Assembly: GCA_902783615.1 (NCBI GenBank) | Contig: CACZRQ010000204.1 | Span: 1 to 15,197 of the forward strand | Direction: 5' to 3' | From: an uncultured Bacteroidales bacterium | GTDB taxonomy: Bacteria > Bacteroidota > Bacteroidia > Bacteroidales > Bacteroidaceae | Length of the DNA: 15,197 bases | In this document: positions 1 through 7,896 of the stretch, in pieces | How positions within the stretch are numbered: the stretch's first letter is position 1 | Layout: the number at the start of each line of letters is the position of its first letter | Translations under genes and position numbers: made by a program | The notes under the pieces: generated by a model | Told to the model about the DNA's origin: nothing | Database searches by the model: none | Seen by the model: only the letters and a program-made list of their open reading frames with translations

Positions 1-443
1 GCCGACTTCACGAAAGGAAGCAAGGTCTGACGATCGTGGTCGATAGAGAAATCCTTCAACTCAAAGTCGCCATCGGTTTCGTCATAACTATAGAAATCCA
101 AGCTGAAATCATTGGCTCCCAATGGCATACGTCCCATTGTAAGGTTCGCTCCCTTACCTGGTTCAAAGAGCTCATGCAAAATGGCTTGTTTGTCATCATA
201 ACTCAACAGGCTCAACGATGTCCAACCCAATTCGTTGAAGCAGGTACCGAAGCCCTCGATGGTCTGCAATGTCTTCTGAACATCGATAGTTATCACATTA
301 TCAGACAATTCATTGCCCACCTTATTGAGCTGGTTCTCCTGCCAAGGGTTTTCAAAACTGGTAGTCACCCACTCTACAACCTGAGGCGTTTGCTGGCAAG
401 CCGTGAGTATAAAAGTCAATGTAAATACAATCAGTTTTTTCAT
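1..443 (-). CDS. GH30-family glycoside hydrolase, lipoprotein (N-terminal part, cut by window edge)
   Basis: Reading the minus strand from an ATG at 443 gives 147 open codons running off the left edge, so only the N-terminus is seen. It starts with a lipoprotein signal (MKKLIVFTLTFILTAC, lipid-accepting Cys16), placing the mature protein on the membrane or cell surface. Residues from about 50 contain TIEGFGTCFNELGWTSL, followed by RMPLGANDFSLDFYSYD, which I recognise as the start of the GH30 (glucosylceramidase/endo-beta-1,6-glucanase-like) barrel. GH30 enzymes hydrolyse beta-glucosidic, beta-glucanase or xylan-type bonds depending on subfamily; the subfamily and the catalytic glutamates lie outside the window. 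The gene is divergent from the esterase at 535, suggesting a joint role in glycan breakdown (inference). A plus-strand ORF over the same DNA is a shadow. Confidence 0.85.
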   Translation of the reverse strand, partial: MKKLIVFTLTFILTACQQTPQVVEWVTTSFENPWQENQLNKVGNELSDNVITIDVQKTLQTIEGFGTCFNELGWTSLSLLSYDDKQAILHELFEPGKGANLTMGRMPLGANDFSLDFYSYDETDGDFELKDFSIDHDRQTLLPFVKS

Positions 444-464
444 ATCTCAAGTATTTTATTGGGG

Positions 465-472
465 CAAAGATA
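465..472 (-). promoter_or_regulatory. Bacteroidota -7 box for the GH30 gene
   Basis: On the minus strand this reads TATCTTTG, a full match to the TAnnTTTG -7 element, 21 nt before the GH30 start codon. I find no TTG at the expected 19-21 bp upstream, so the -33 half is weak. Confidence 0.6.
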
Positions 473-494
473 CAAATAATTTGGGAAAAGTTAA

Positions 495-502
495 TATCTT
501 TG
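495..502 (+). promoter_or_regulatory. Bacteroidota -7 box for the esterase gene
   Basis: TATCTTTG on the plus strand, 32 nt before the ATG at 535. It lies only 22 bp from the opposing box at 465-472, so the two promoters are back to back and their -33 regions overlap. No good -33 TTG is visible. Confidence 0.6.
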
Positions 503-534
503 CGGATTATATGAATGATTAAAAAGATAAGAAT

Positions 535-1809
535 ATGAGAAAATTTTTAATGATTGGCGCCACCCTGTTGGTGGCAGCATGCAGTAGGCCAGCGGCCGAA
601 GTGGAGAAAGTGGAAATCAACACCGAAGTGGGTGATTTTGGTATGATGGTCAACGCCATCGAGATTACGGTATCCAACCCTCATTCTATCAAGGGATTGA
701 CAGCAGCCGACTTCAACCTGGTGAACAATGTGCCTGGTGGATATATGGATCCCGTAACAGGTAAGATGTACGAGGAGTTTACTGACGATGAGATAACTGT
801 AAGCACCAAGGACAACGTGCTCCGCATCGAGGCTAAGCCTTTCAGCAAGGCTGGCCGTCGGGAAGATTTCCGCAAGGTGATTCCTTGGGAGCTGCAATGC
901 GCCATCGACTCTGCGCTGAACGTCACTCCCGAGCAGGTTTCTGCCGAGCACATCGATGTGCTGGACGACTGCATCAAGGGCAGCTTCACCTTTGCCGGAC
1001 TCACCCGTGAGTATATGCTGCACTTGCCTAAAGACAAGGACGGCAACGTGATTCCCAACGTGCCACTGATGGTTTGGCAGATTGGTGGTGGTGAATACGA
1101 CAAGGATATGATGACTGTAGCCACAGCCAACCGTTGTCTGGTTTCATTGGCTAAGGAAGGTGTGCCTTGTGCCGCTTTGGTGTTCGCTTTGGCCAACCCG
1201 AACTACACCTATAGCGCTTCGCTCTATCCTGAGAAGATTGAGTTGATCGACCGCAACAATGCCTTGCAGATGGCGTTTATTGACCAGCTCATCAGCGAGG
1301 GTAAGGTGGATGGCAGCAAGCTGTTCTGCGCTGGAGCATCGTCTGGTGGCGGTTGCACCATGCGATTCATGATGCAGTTTGCCGACCGTTTCAAGGCTGC
1401 TATTCCTTGCTGCGCGATGGATCCCATCGTGCCTATCCATCAGGTGGAGGAGAAATATCCTGGTCAATACACCAACGATGTAGAGAAGGTTTGGAAGAGC
1501 AACAAGGCTGTGTATAAGTGGGATGGAACCAATATGGTGCTGAGCCCCATGAACATCGAGGCTTTCGTGAACCTGCCCATGTATTTCGTGCATGCTGAGA
1601 GCGACAGAACCTGCAAGGTAGCCAGCACGTATGCCTACACCGAGGCACGCAAACGCTTAGGTGCCAAGAGCGACCAGATGGTGATTTACTCCGATGCCGA
1701 TTTGGCCAAGTGGGGTGTTCCAGCCATGCTGTCTCACTTCAGTTGGGTACCTCTCCTCGACGATTATTCCGAAGGTGCTCCCATGAATTGGTTGGTGAAG
1801 CAGCTATAA
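535..1809 (+). CDS. Alpha/beta-hydrolase lipoprotein, CE1/PHB-depolymerase-like esterase
   Basis: A 424-residue secreted esterase candidate. Residues 1-16 form a lipoprotein signal with lipobox LVAAC (Cys16). Residues about 25-130 form a separate N-terminal region of unclear function containing DDEITVSTKDNVLRIEA. The hydrolase domain follows, with an oxyanion-type QIGGG segment near residue 180. The catalytic triad can be proposed directly: Ser269 in GASSG (267-271), Asp357 in HAESDRT, and His401 in LSHFSW. This arrangement is typical of secreted esterases that deacylate polysaccharides or cleave polyesters; substrate cannot be told. It is monocistronic, transcribed from the divergent promoter shared with the GH30 gene, and followed by a repeat-rich spacer. 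The pairing with GH30 suggests glycan side-chain removal (inference). Confidence 0.85.
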   Translation: MRKFLMIGATLLVAACSRPAAEVEKVEINTEVGDFGMMVNAIEITVSNPHSIKGLTAADFNLVNNVPGGYMDPVTGKMYEEFTDDEITVSTKDNVLRIEAKPFSKAGRREDFRKVIPWELQCAIDSALNVTPEQVSAEHIDVLDDCIKGSFTFAGLTREYMLHLPKDKDGNVIPNVPLMVWQIGGGEYDKDMMTVATANRCLVSLAKEGVPCAALVFALANPNYTYSASLYPEKIELIDRNNALQMAFIDQLISEGKVDGSKLFCAGASSGGGCTMRFMMQFADRFKAAIPCCAMDPIVPIHQVEEKYPGQYTNDVEKVWKSNKAVYKWDGTNMVLSPMNIEAFVNLPMYFVHAESDRTCKVASTYAYTEARKRLGAKSDQMVIYSDADLAKWGVPAMLSHFSWVPLLDDYSEGAPMNWLVKQL

Positions 1810-1911
1810 GTTATAGATAGTCAGGTTTCGCAAATGATTCCTCTAGGCATCAGATAAGGGTAATCAGCCATTTTAACTAAGGAAAATAGTGGGAAACGGC
1901 ATGTATTTTAT

Positions 1912-2118
1912 GACGCTGAAAGCGTCGCCCTTATAATAGCCGTGGGTTCGAGCATAGCGAGAACCTACGGATAATATGGGATAACAAAGCTATCGACGCT
2001 GAAAGCGTCGCCCAGCATGATGTTGGGGCACTCTTTCAGAGTGCAATAATAGATGTATCATCTTGTTCCGTAGGTTCTTCGAACCCACGGCTATTATAAG
2101 GGGATGCTTTCAGCATCC
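1912..2118. repeat. Cluster of four REP-like short hairpins
   Basis: Four small perfect hairpins, each with a 6-7 bp stem and a 3-nt loop, lie in the spacer between the esterase and the dehydratase. At 1912-1926 the stem is GACGCT/AGCGTC with loop GAA, and at 1994-2010 CGACGCT/AGCGTCG with loop GAA. At 2028-2044 it is GCACTCT/AGAGTGC with loop TTC, and at 2102-2118 GGATGCT/AGCATCC with loop TTC. The core CTGAAAG is shared: the first two copies are in one orientation, the last two in the other. Stem sequences differ but pairing is kept. The first two copies share a 19-bp identical stretch ending in GCCC. This resembles repetitive extragenic palindromes mobilised by RAYT-type transposases, but no transposase is in the window. 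Confidence 0.75.
1929..2101. repeat. Long inverted repeat (23-bp arms) holding two larger hairpins
   Basis: Positions 1929-1951 and 2079-2101 are perfect 23-bp reverse complements. Each arm belongs to a further hairpin. The left one is CCGTGGGTTC (1940-1949) against GAACCTACGG (1961-1970). The right one is CCGTAGGTTC (2068-2077) against GAACCCACGG (2081-2090) with loop TTC. Together with the small hairpins on the outside, the unit reads as two REP elements in opposite orientation (a REPIN-like arrangement). It could also act as a transcription barrier or mRNA 3' stabiliser after the esterase gene; no T-tract typical of a classical terminator follows. Confidence 0.75.
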
Positions 2119-2126
2119 TACATTTG
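2119..2126 (+). promoter_or_regulatory. Possible -7 box for the dehydratase-permease operon
   Basis: TACATTTG matches TAnnTTTG and begins directly after the last REP-like hairpin, 58 nt before the ATG at 2185. No TTG is found at the expected -33 position, so the upstream half of the promoter would lie in repeat DNA. Confidence 0.35.
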
Positions 2127-2184
2127 AAATCGTTTATAGAACTATACCAGTAGGAGAAACAGATAATTGGAGAATAAGATAATT

Positions 2185-3912
2185 ATGGAACTGAACAGTC
2201 AGAAAGTGAGGAAGCTGGCACCAGAAAACGACCCGCTGAAAATCGGTATGGGTTGGACGGTGGCCGACCTCGACAAGCCCCAGATTCTGGTGGAGAGCAC
2301 CTTTGGCGACTCCCACCCAGGCAGTGCCCACCTCGACCAGTTTGTAGCTGAAGCCGTTACAGGCATCACAGAAGCTGGTGGTAAGGCCGCCCGCTATTTC
2401 GTGACCGACATCTGCGACGGCATCGCACAAGGCCACGACGGCATCAACTATTCGCTGGTGAGTCGTGACATGATAGCCAACATGATAGAGATTCACGGCA
2501 ACTCTACGGGCTTCGATGGTGGAGTATTCATCGCCTCATGCGACAAGTCGGTGCCCGCCTGCCTGATGGGACTCTGCCGCTTGAATATGCCCAGCATCAT
2601 GATAACTGGTGGTGTGATGGATGCAGGACCTAATCTACTGACCTTAGAGCAGATAGGCATGTACTCAGCTATGTGTCAACGTGGAGAAATCACCGAAGAA
2701 CAACTGCTATACTACAAGCATCATGCCTGTCCGTCGTGTGGTGCTTGCTCGTTCATGGGTACAGCCAGCACAATGCAGATCATGGCCGAGGCCTTAGGTT
2801 TGATGCTGCCCGGCTCTGCCCTGATGCCAGCCACATCGGTTGAGCTGAAAGAAATGGCTCACGAAGCAGGCAAGCAAGTGATGGAACTCGCAAAGAAAGG
2901 CATCAAGGTGAGCGACATCGTGACCAAAGAGGCCTTCGAGAACGCCATCATGGTGCATGCTGCCATCAGCGGATCCACCAATTCCTTGCTGCACATCCCT
3001 GCTATTGCTCACGAGTTAGGCATAGAGATTGACAGCGACACCTTCGACCGCATGCACCGTGGGGCACATTATCTGTTAGACATCCGTCCAGCTGGTCGTT
3101 GGCCGGCTCAGTTCTTCTACTATGCAGGAGGTGTGCCTGCCGTGATGGAAGAAATCAAGTCGAAGTTGCACTTGGATGTAATGACTGTTACAGGCAAGAC
3201 ATTGGGAGAAAACCTAACAGAACTGAAAATCAAAGGATTCTATGAGAAATGCGAGCAGCACTTAGCTAAGTGGAACCTGAAGCGAACCGATGTGATTCGC
3301 CGTTTCGAACAGCCTATTGGTGATAACGGAACGGTGGCGATACTGAAAGGCAACCTGGCTCCCGAAGGTTCTGTGGTGAAGCATTCTGCTGTGCCCAAGG
3401 AAATGTTCCAAGCTGTGCTGAAAGCTCGTCCCTTCGATTGCGAGGAAGATGCCATCGCCGCTGTGCTGTCGCATCAGATTCGTCCAGGCGATGCCGTGAT
3501 CATCCGTTATGAAGGTCCCAAGGGTTCGGGTATGCCCGAGATGTTTTACACCACCGAAGCCATCTCATCCGATGCCGAGTTGGGCAAGAGCATCGCGCTG
3601 ATTACCGACGGACGCTTCTCTGGTGCATCGAAAGGTCCAGCCATCGGTCATGTTTCCCCAGAAGCTGCCGAAGGTGGCCCGATAGCTCTCATTGAAGAAG
3701 GTGACTTGATTCGCATCGATATCCCAGCACGCATCATAGAGGTTGTGGGAATCAAAGGAATAGAGATGCCGCTTGATGAAGTGGACAAAGTGTTGGCAGC
3801 ACGCAAAGCAGCTTGGCAACCTAAGGAACCAAAATATAAAAGTGGTGTGCTGAAGCTGTTCTCCGAAAAAGCTGTCTCACCCATGAAGGGAGGTTATATG
3901 AATGAATTATGA
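2185..3912 (+). CDS. IlvD/Edd-family sugar-acid dehydratase
   Basis: A 575-residue protein of the Fe-S dehydratase family (dihydroxy-acid, phosphogluconate and aldonate dehydratases), which removes water from a sugar acid to give a 2-keto-3-deoxy acid. Cluster-ligand candidates are Cys77 (TDICDGIAQGHDG), Cys119 (SCDKSVPAC) and Cys188 (CPSCGACSFMGTAS). Lys121 would be the carbamylated metal-binding lysine. Ser479 in LITDGRFSGAS would be the catalytic base. The segments GRWPAQFFYYAGGVP and HLDVMTVTGKTLGEN point to sugar-acid rather than branched-chain amino-acid enzymes. ATG 2185 is chosen; an in-frame TTG at 2167 would add six residues but is an unlikely start. The stop overlaps the next gene's ATG (ATGA at 3909-3912), a sign of translational coupling to the GntP permease. 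The exact substrate is not determined; no keto-deoxy acid kinase or aldolase is nearby. Confidence 0.88.
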   Translation: MELNSQKVRKLAPENDPLKIGMGWTVADLDKPQILVESTFGDSHPGSAHLDQFVAEAVTGITEAGGKAARYFVTDICDGIAQGHDGINYSLVSRDMIANMIEIHGNSTGFDGGVFIASCDKSVPACLMGLCRLNMPSIMITGGVMDAGPNLLTLEQIGMYSAMCQRGEITEEQLLYYKHHACPSCGACSFMGTASTMQIMAEALGLMLPGSALMPATSVELKEMAHEAGKQVMELAKKGIKVSDIVTKEAFENAIMVHAAISGSTNSLLHIPAIAHELGIEIDSDTFDRMHRGAHYLLDIRPAGRWPAQFFYYAGGVPAVMEEIKSKLHLDVMTVTGKTLGENLTELKIKGFYEKCEQHLAKWNLKRTDVIRRFEQPIGDNGTVAILKGNLAPEGSVVKHSAVPKEMFQAVLKARPFDCEEDAIAAVLSHQIRPGDAVIIRYEGPKGSGMPEMFYTTEAISSDAELGKSIALITDGRFSGASKGPAIGHVSPEAAEGGPIALIEEGDLIRIDIPARIIEVVGIKGIEMPLDEVDKVLAARKAAWQPKEPKYKSGVLKLFSEKAVSPMKGGYMNEL

Positions 3913-5261
3913 ATGAGGTTATGATGGATCCAACAAGATTAATTATATCAGCAATCATTGGTCTGATAATCCTATTAGTACTGATAATCAGATACAAGGT
4001 GCAGGCGATGATCGCCATTCTGATAGGCGCCGTTGCCATCGGATTGATGGCAGGGATGCCCTATAGCGAGATTGTAGGTTCGGTGAACCAAGGTATTGGT
4101 GAAACCCTGAAAGGCATCGCCCTGCTGGTGGGCTTGGGTTCCATGTTCGGTGCCATCCTGGAAGCCTCGGGTGGCGCACAGACATTGGCTGTCACGATGG
4201 TGCGGAAGTTTGGTGACCAGAAAGCAGCTTGGGCGTTGGGCATCACAGGCTTGGTCATCGCTATGCCCGTATTCTTCGATGCGGGTCTCATCATCCTCAT
4301 CCCTTTGGCCTTCTCACTCGCCAAACGAACCAAACGCTCCACGCTGTATTATGCCATCCCCTTGTTGGCAGGCTTGGCGGTGGGTCATGCCTACATCCCT
4401 CCTACTCCTGGTCCCGTATTGGTGGCCACCATGCTGAACGTAGAGCTGGGTTGGGTCATCCTGATAGGTCTGTGTTGCGGCATCGTGTCGATGATTGTGG
4501 CGGGTCCTATCTGGGGCAGCATTGCCGGCAAGAAGTTCCACATCCCTGTGCCCGAGCATGTGGCCAACCAGCCCGATATCGACGAAAGCAAGCTGCCCTC
4601 GTTCTGGACCATCGTGGGCATCGTGCTCATTCCTTTGGTGCTGATCATCCTCAATTCTGTGGCCAAGGTGGTGCCAGCCATGAGTGGCGCGCAGCCCATC
4701 CTGGCCTTCTTGGGTGAGCCGTTTGTAGCGCTCACCATCGCTGTGGTATTTGCTATGATTATCTTGGGTTACGGACACGGATATACCAAAAAGGAACTGG
4801 AAAGAGTAATGACCAAGAGTCTGGAACCCACAGGCTTGATCCTGCTCGTCACTGCCTCTGGTGGCGTGCTGCGCTATATCCTGCAAAACTCAGGCTTAGG
4901 CAACGTGATAGGCGATGCCGTTGCTTCGGCTTCCCTGCCCATCGTGGTCGTTGCCTTCGTGGTTGCCGCTTTGGTGCGCATCTCAGTTGGTTCCGCTACT
5001 GTGGCTATGACGATGGCAGCCGGCATCATCTCGGCTATGCCAGAAGTGAGCAGCCTCTCGCCCATCTACTTGGCCTGCACCACAGCCGCCATCGCCGGAG
5101 GCTCAACCGTTTGCTCCCACTTCAACGATTCCGGCTTCTGGCTGGTGAAATCGTTGGTAGGGATGGACGAGCCCACCACCCTGAAGACCTGGACGGTGAT
5201 GGAAACCCTTGTAGGCGTCACTGGCTTCCTTGTGGCGTTGGTGATTTCTATGTTTGCATAG
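3909..5261 (+). CDS. GntP-family gluconate/sugar-acid:H+ symporter
   Basis: A 450-residue, highly hydrophobic inner-membrane protein with about a dozen predicted spans. It carries family landmarks GHAYIPPTPGPV (about residue 160) and the late motif SHFNDSGFW. GntP-family carriers (GntT, GntP, IdnT and relatives) import gluconate, idonate, fructuronate or glycerate with protons. The ATGA overlap with the dehydratase stop supports the start at 3909; a later ATG at 3921 or 3924 is possible. With the dehydratase it would supply and dehydrate one sugar acid. No regulator gene of this pathway lies next to it. Confidence 0.92.
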   Translation: MNEVMMDPTRLIISAIIGLIILLVLIIRYKVQAMIAILIGAVAIGLMAGMPYSEIVGSVNQGIGETLKGIALLVGLGSMFGAILEASGGAQTLAVTMVRKFGDQKAAWALGITGLVIAMPVFFDAGLIILIPLAFSLAKRTKRSTLYYAIPLLAGLAVGHAYIPPTPGPVLVATMLNVELGWVILIGLCCGIVSMIVAGPIWGSIAGKKFHIPVPEHVANQPDIDESKLPSFWTIVGIVLIPLVLIILNSVAKVVPAMSGAQPILAFLGEPFVALTIAVVFAMIILGYGHGYTKKELERVMTKSLEPTGLILLVTASGGVLRYILQNSGLGNVIGDAVASASLPIVVVAFVVAALVRISVGSATVAMTMAAGIISAMPEVSSLSPIYLACTTAAIAGGSTVCSHFNDSGFWLVKSLVGMDEPTTLKTWTVMETLVGVTGFLVALVISMFA

Positions 5262-5296
5262 GTAAAAACCAGCCTTCAAATCATCATAAATGGTGA

Positions 5297-5327
5297 TTGC
5301 GGGATAGGAAACAACTGCCTAACTTTG
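5297..5327 (+). promoter_or_regulatory. Full Bacteroidota promoter for the lipoprotein/TonB-receptor operon
   Basis: A -33 TTG at 5297-5299 and a -7 TAACTTTG at 5320-5327 are separated by 20 bp, inside the 19-21 bp consensus. The ATG at 5355 is 27 nt downstream. A weak inverted repeat (AATCATCA ... TGGTGATT, 5279-5298) lies just before it and may separate it from the permease gene. Confidence 0.75.
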
Positions 5328-5354
5328 TAACCGAAATCAATTCATGTTTAGATT

Positions 5355-5846
5355 ATGAAAGTTAGAAGTTTCTTATGGATGATGGTTGCCACAGTGGCAA
5401 TCGCATTAAGTTTGAGCGCTTGCGGCAGCAGCGACAAAGACGAGCCGGAAGTAGCGCTGGCCTCACAAGTAGCAGGTTCTTATACAGGCAATGAAATCAT
5501 CGTTGTCTCGGGAGAAGAGTCGTCCAACGGCACTGCCACTTACACGTTTACCAAAGCAACCGACACATCGCTCGACCTCGTCATTCCAGCATCGGGAGAA
5601 TCGGGCATGATGATGATTCCCCAACTTCCCGTGAAGGACATCCCACTCACCAAGAGCGGCAACACCATTACAGGAAAGCTCCTTTCCTATACTGGTTCCG
5701 TGACCAATTCCAGCGGTAGTGAGAAGGCATATACCATCAGTAATCTGGTAGTCATTTTCAACGATCGAGCTGTTGCAGTAACCTTCTCCTTGAAGTATGG
5801 CAACATGCCTTTCGAGATGACAACCAATTTCACGGGAACAAGGTAA
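5355..5846 (+). CDS. Small calycin-like lipoprotein
   Basis: A 163-residue protein with a lipoprotein signal ending in LSLSAC (Cys23), then an acidic linker (GSSDKDEPE) typical of surface-exposed Bacteroidota lipoproteins. The rest is beta-strand-rich with VAGSYTGNEIIVVSG at the start of the mature domain, resembling the calycin-like/lipocalin-like Bacteroidales lipoproteins. There is a short Met cluster at 85-87 (SGMMMIPQ). The gene is 21 bp upstream of the TonB-dependent receptor and shares its promoter, so it probably works as that receptor's surface partner, as HmuY does for HmuR, though I do not claim homology to HmuY. Ligand unknown. Confidence 0.75.
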   Translation: MKVRSFLWMMVATVAIALSLSACGSSDKDEPEVALASQVAGSYTGNEIIVVSGEESSNGTATYTFTKATDTSLDLVIPASGESGMMMIPQLPVKDIPLTKSGNTITGKLLSYTGSVTNSSGSEKAYTISNLVVIFNDRAVAVTFSLKYGNMPFEMTTNFTGTR

Positions 5847-5867
5847 CAACGTGTAGCTGCGTTCATT

Positions 5868-7880
5868 ATGGGCAAATCATTGCGCATCGTCCCAGCCTTC
5901 ATGGCTCTGTCTGTGCTGACTGTCAATCTCTCGGCACAGACTCGTCTCGACTCTTTAGAGTTCGAGCTTGAGCCTGTGGTTGTAACGGCCTCACATTCGC
6001 CAAAGGCACTGAAGGATGCGCCTGTCGTTACGCGCCTCATCACGCTGCGCGACATCAAGCTGACCGATGCCACCAACATCCAGGATATGCTCACGCAGGA
6101 GATACCGGGCTTGGAGTTCGGCTTCGCCATGGGACAGGAAACATCGCTCAACATGAGCGGCTTTGGCGGCAATGCCGTTCTCTTCCTGCTGGATGGCGAA
6201 CGAATGGCTGGCGAGACGATGGACAACGTGGATTACAATCGAATGAACCTCGACAACGTGGGACGCATCGAGATTGTGAAAGGTGCCTCGTCGGCTCTCT
6301 ATGGATCAAATGCCGTGGGTGGTGTCATCAACATCATCAGTCGGGAGAACCTTGAGCCTTGGACAGCCAACGTGAACTCACGCTACAACTCGTTCGGACA
6401 CGAATGGCGCAACGGTGCCAGCTTCTCGTTCAACACCAAGAAATGGAACTCGCAGACCAGCTTCCAACACACCAAGATCGACCCAGTGAATCTGCCCAAG
6501 GCACACTCGGCCGAGGAGATTGCCGCAGAGCTGCTGAAGAAGGCGCAAGGCTTGCCCTACGATGAGTCGGTGCTGGAAGACGATGCCAACCTGAGTCGCC
6601 TGTATGGGCAGAAAACCTATAACATCAAGGAACGACTCATTTGGCGTACTACTGATAATCTTACACTTACAGGACGTGCGGGCTATTTCTACCGCACCAG
6701 CGAACGCGACACCTACGACTATCATTTCAACAGTTACAGCGCTGGACTGAAGGGAAAGTATGCCTGGAATCAGAACCGTTCGCTCGAACTGTCGTACGCC
6801 TACGACCAGTACGATAAAGCCAACTACATGCCTGATGGAACCCGCACGCACGACCACGACTACAGCAATCGACAACACGTGGCCCACGCGCTGTTCAGCC
6901 AGTCGTTCGGCAAAAACAACCTCATCGTGGGAGCCGACTTCATGCACGACTACCTCACCACCTATCAGTTCATCGACAACGCTGGGCACTCGCAGAACAA
7001 CATCGACGGCTATGCACAGTTTGACTGGAACATCACGCCACAGCTGAACATTGTGGGCAGCATGCGCTACGACTACTACTCGGCATCGGCACAGAAGGCA
7101 CTCACCGAGCGTCTGGCTGTGGTGTACAAATTCCCGTGGATGACCCTACGCGCCAACTATGCCAGCGGTTTCCGTGCTCCCACGCTCAAGGAAATGTACA
7201 TGCATTTCGATATGGGAAACATGGGATACATGATCATTGGCAATCCCGACCTAAAGCCAGAGAAGAGTCATAACATCAATCTCGCCATCGAGCGTCAACA
7301 CCGCATACAGCGAGGTGGCTTCTTCGATGGCAGCTACAGCTTCACCCTCATGGGCTACTGCAACATCTTCGACAAGCGCATCACCACCATCGACGGAGGC
7401 TTGTATCAGGATATGGAAAGTGCCCTCTACTGGAACGAGGAAGGCGTAACGGTTTGGGGCATCGACCTCAGCTTGGGCTATGTGATGAAAAACGGCCTGT
7501 CGTTGAAGTACAACTACTCATGGATGCGCGAAACGGGCAATGTCATCTACTCGCAATTCTCCCAGCCCCGCTCGCATTCCATGACCTGGCGCTTGGGCTA
7601 CAGCCATCGTTTCTCACGCCACTATGCCCTCGATGCGGCACTCTCTGGGCGCAACTTGGGCAAGCCGCAATCGGGTCACACCAATGTCGATCAGGGCTAC
7701 AGCATTTGGAAACTCATGCTGCAACACCACATCTGGCGAGGCGTCCATCTCAACACAGCCATCGACAACCTGTTCAACTACAAGCCCAGACCTTACTACT
7801 ATTCGTCACCTCTCACCACAGGCACATCGTTCAGCATCGGCCTGTCAATCGACATCAACGATTTGATTATCAGAAACTGA
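5868..7880 (+). CDS. TonB-dependent outer-membrane receptor (FepA/BtuB/HmuR-type, not SusC)
   Basis: A 670-residue outer-membrane receptor. Residues 1-23 are a signal peptide (cleavage likely after SA/Q). The TonB box lies at about 34-42 (LEPVVVTAS). A plug domain runs to about residue 160 and includes LLDGERM and GRIEIVKGASSALYGSNA, followed by a 22-strand-type barrel. The N-terminal carboxypeptidase-like extension of SusC proteins is absent, so it is of the siderophore/heme/cobalamin class. FRAP (435-438), His446 and NPDL (459-462) occur in the order used by heme receptors such as HmuR, which makes heme one candidate; FRAP and NPDL alone are widespread in the superfamily. The protein ends IRN without the usual terminal aromatic residue. 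It is the second gene of an operon with the calycin-like lipoprotein and ends 1 bp from the convergent neighbour. Confidence 0.92.
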   Translation: MGKSLRIVPAFMALSVLTVNLSAQTRLDSLEFELEPVVVTASHSPKALKDAPVVTRLITLRDIKLTDATNIQDMLTQEIPGLEFGFAMGQETSLNMSGFGGNAVLFLLDGERMAGETMDNVDYNRMNLDNVGRIEIVKGASSALYGSNAVGGVINIISRENLEPWTANVNSRYNSFGHEWRNGASFSFNTKKWNSQTSFQHTKIDPVNLPKAHSAEEIAAELLKKAQGLPYDESVLEDDANLSRLYGQKTYNIKERLIWRTTDNLTLTGRAGYFYRTSERDTYDYHFNSYSAGLKGKYAWNQNRSLELSYAYDQYDKANYMPDGTRTHDHDYSNRQHVAHALFSQSFGKNNLIVGADFMHDYLTTYQFIDNAGHSQNNIDGYAQFDWNITPQLNIVGSMRYDYYSASAQKALTERLAVVYKFPWMTLRANYASGFRAPTLKEMYMHFDMGNMGYMIIGNPDLKPEKSHNINLAIERQHRIQRGGFFDGSYSFTLMGYCNIFDKRITTIDGGLYQDMESALYWNEEGVTVWGIDLSLGYVMKNGLSLKYNYSWMRETGNVIYSQFSQPRSHSMTWRLGYSHRFSRHYALDAALSGRNLGKPQSGHTNVDQGYSIWKLMLQHHIWRGVHLNTAIDNLFNYKPRPYYYSSPLTTGTSFSIGLSIDINDLIIRN

Positions 7881-7896
7881 ATCAGTCAAAGTTTCT
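7872..7896. terminator. Small hairpin across the convergent gene ends
   Basis: AGAAACT (7872-7878) pairs with AGTTTCT (7890-7896) around an 11-nt loop, spanning the last codons of the receptor and of the convergent hydrolase. It lacks a T-tract, so a terminator role is only suggested by its position. A shorter alternative palindrome, ACTGA-A-TCAGT, occupies 7876-7886. Confidence 0.3.

Noticed and set aside
36..479. Plus-strand 147-codon ORF at the left edge
   Set aside because: The minus strand over the same DNA encodes a lipoprotein signal and GH30 motifs with its own -7 box; the plus-strand reading has no recognisable motif.
2167..2184. TTG start of the dehydratase at 2167
   Set aside because: An ATG six codons later is the more usual start; the added residues have no family support.
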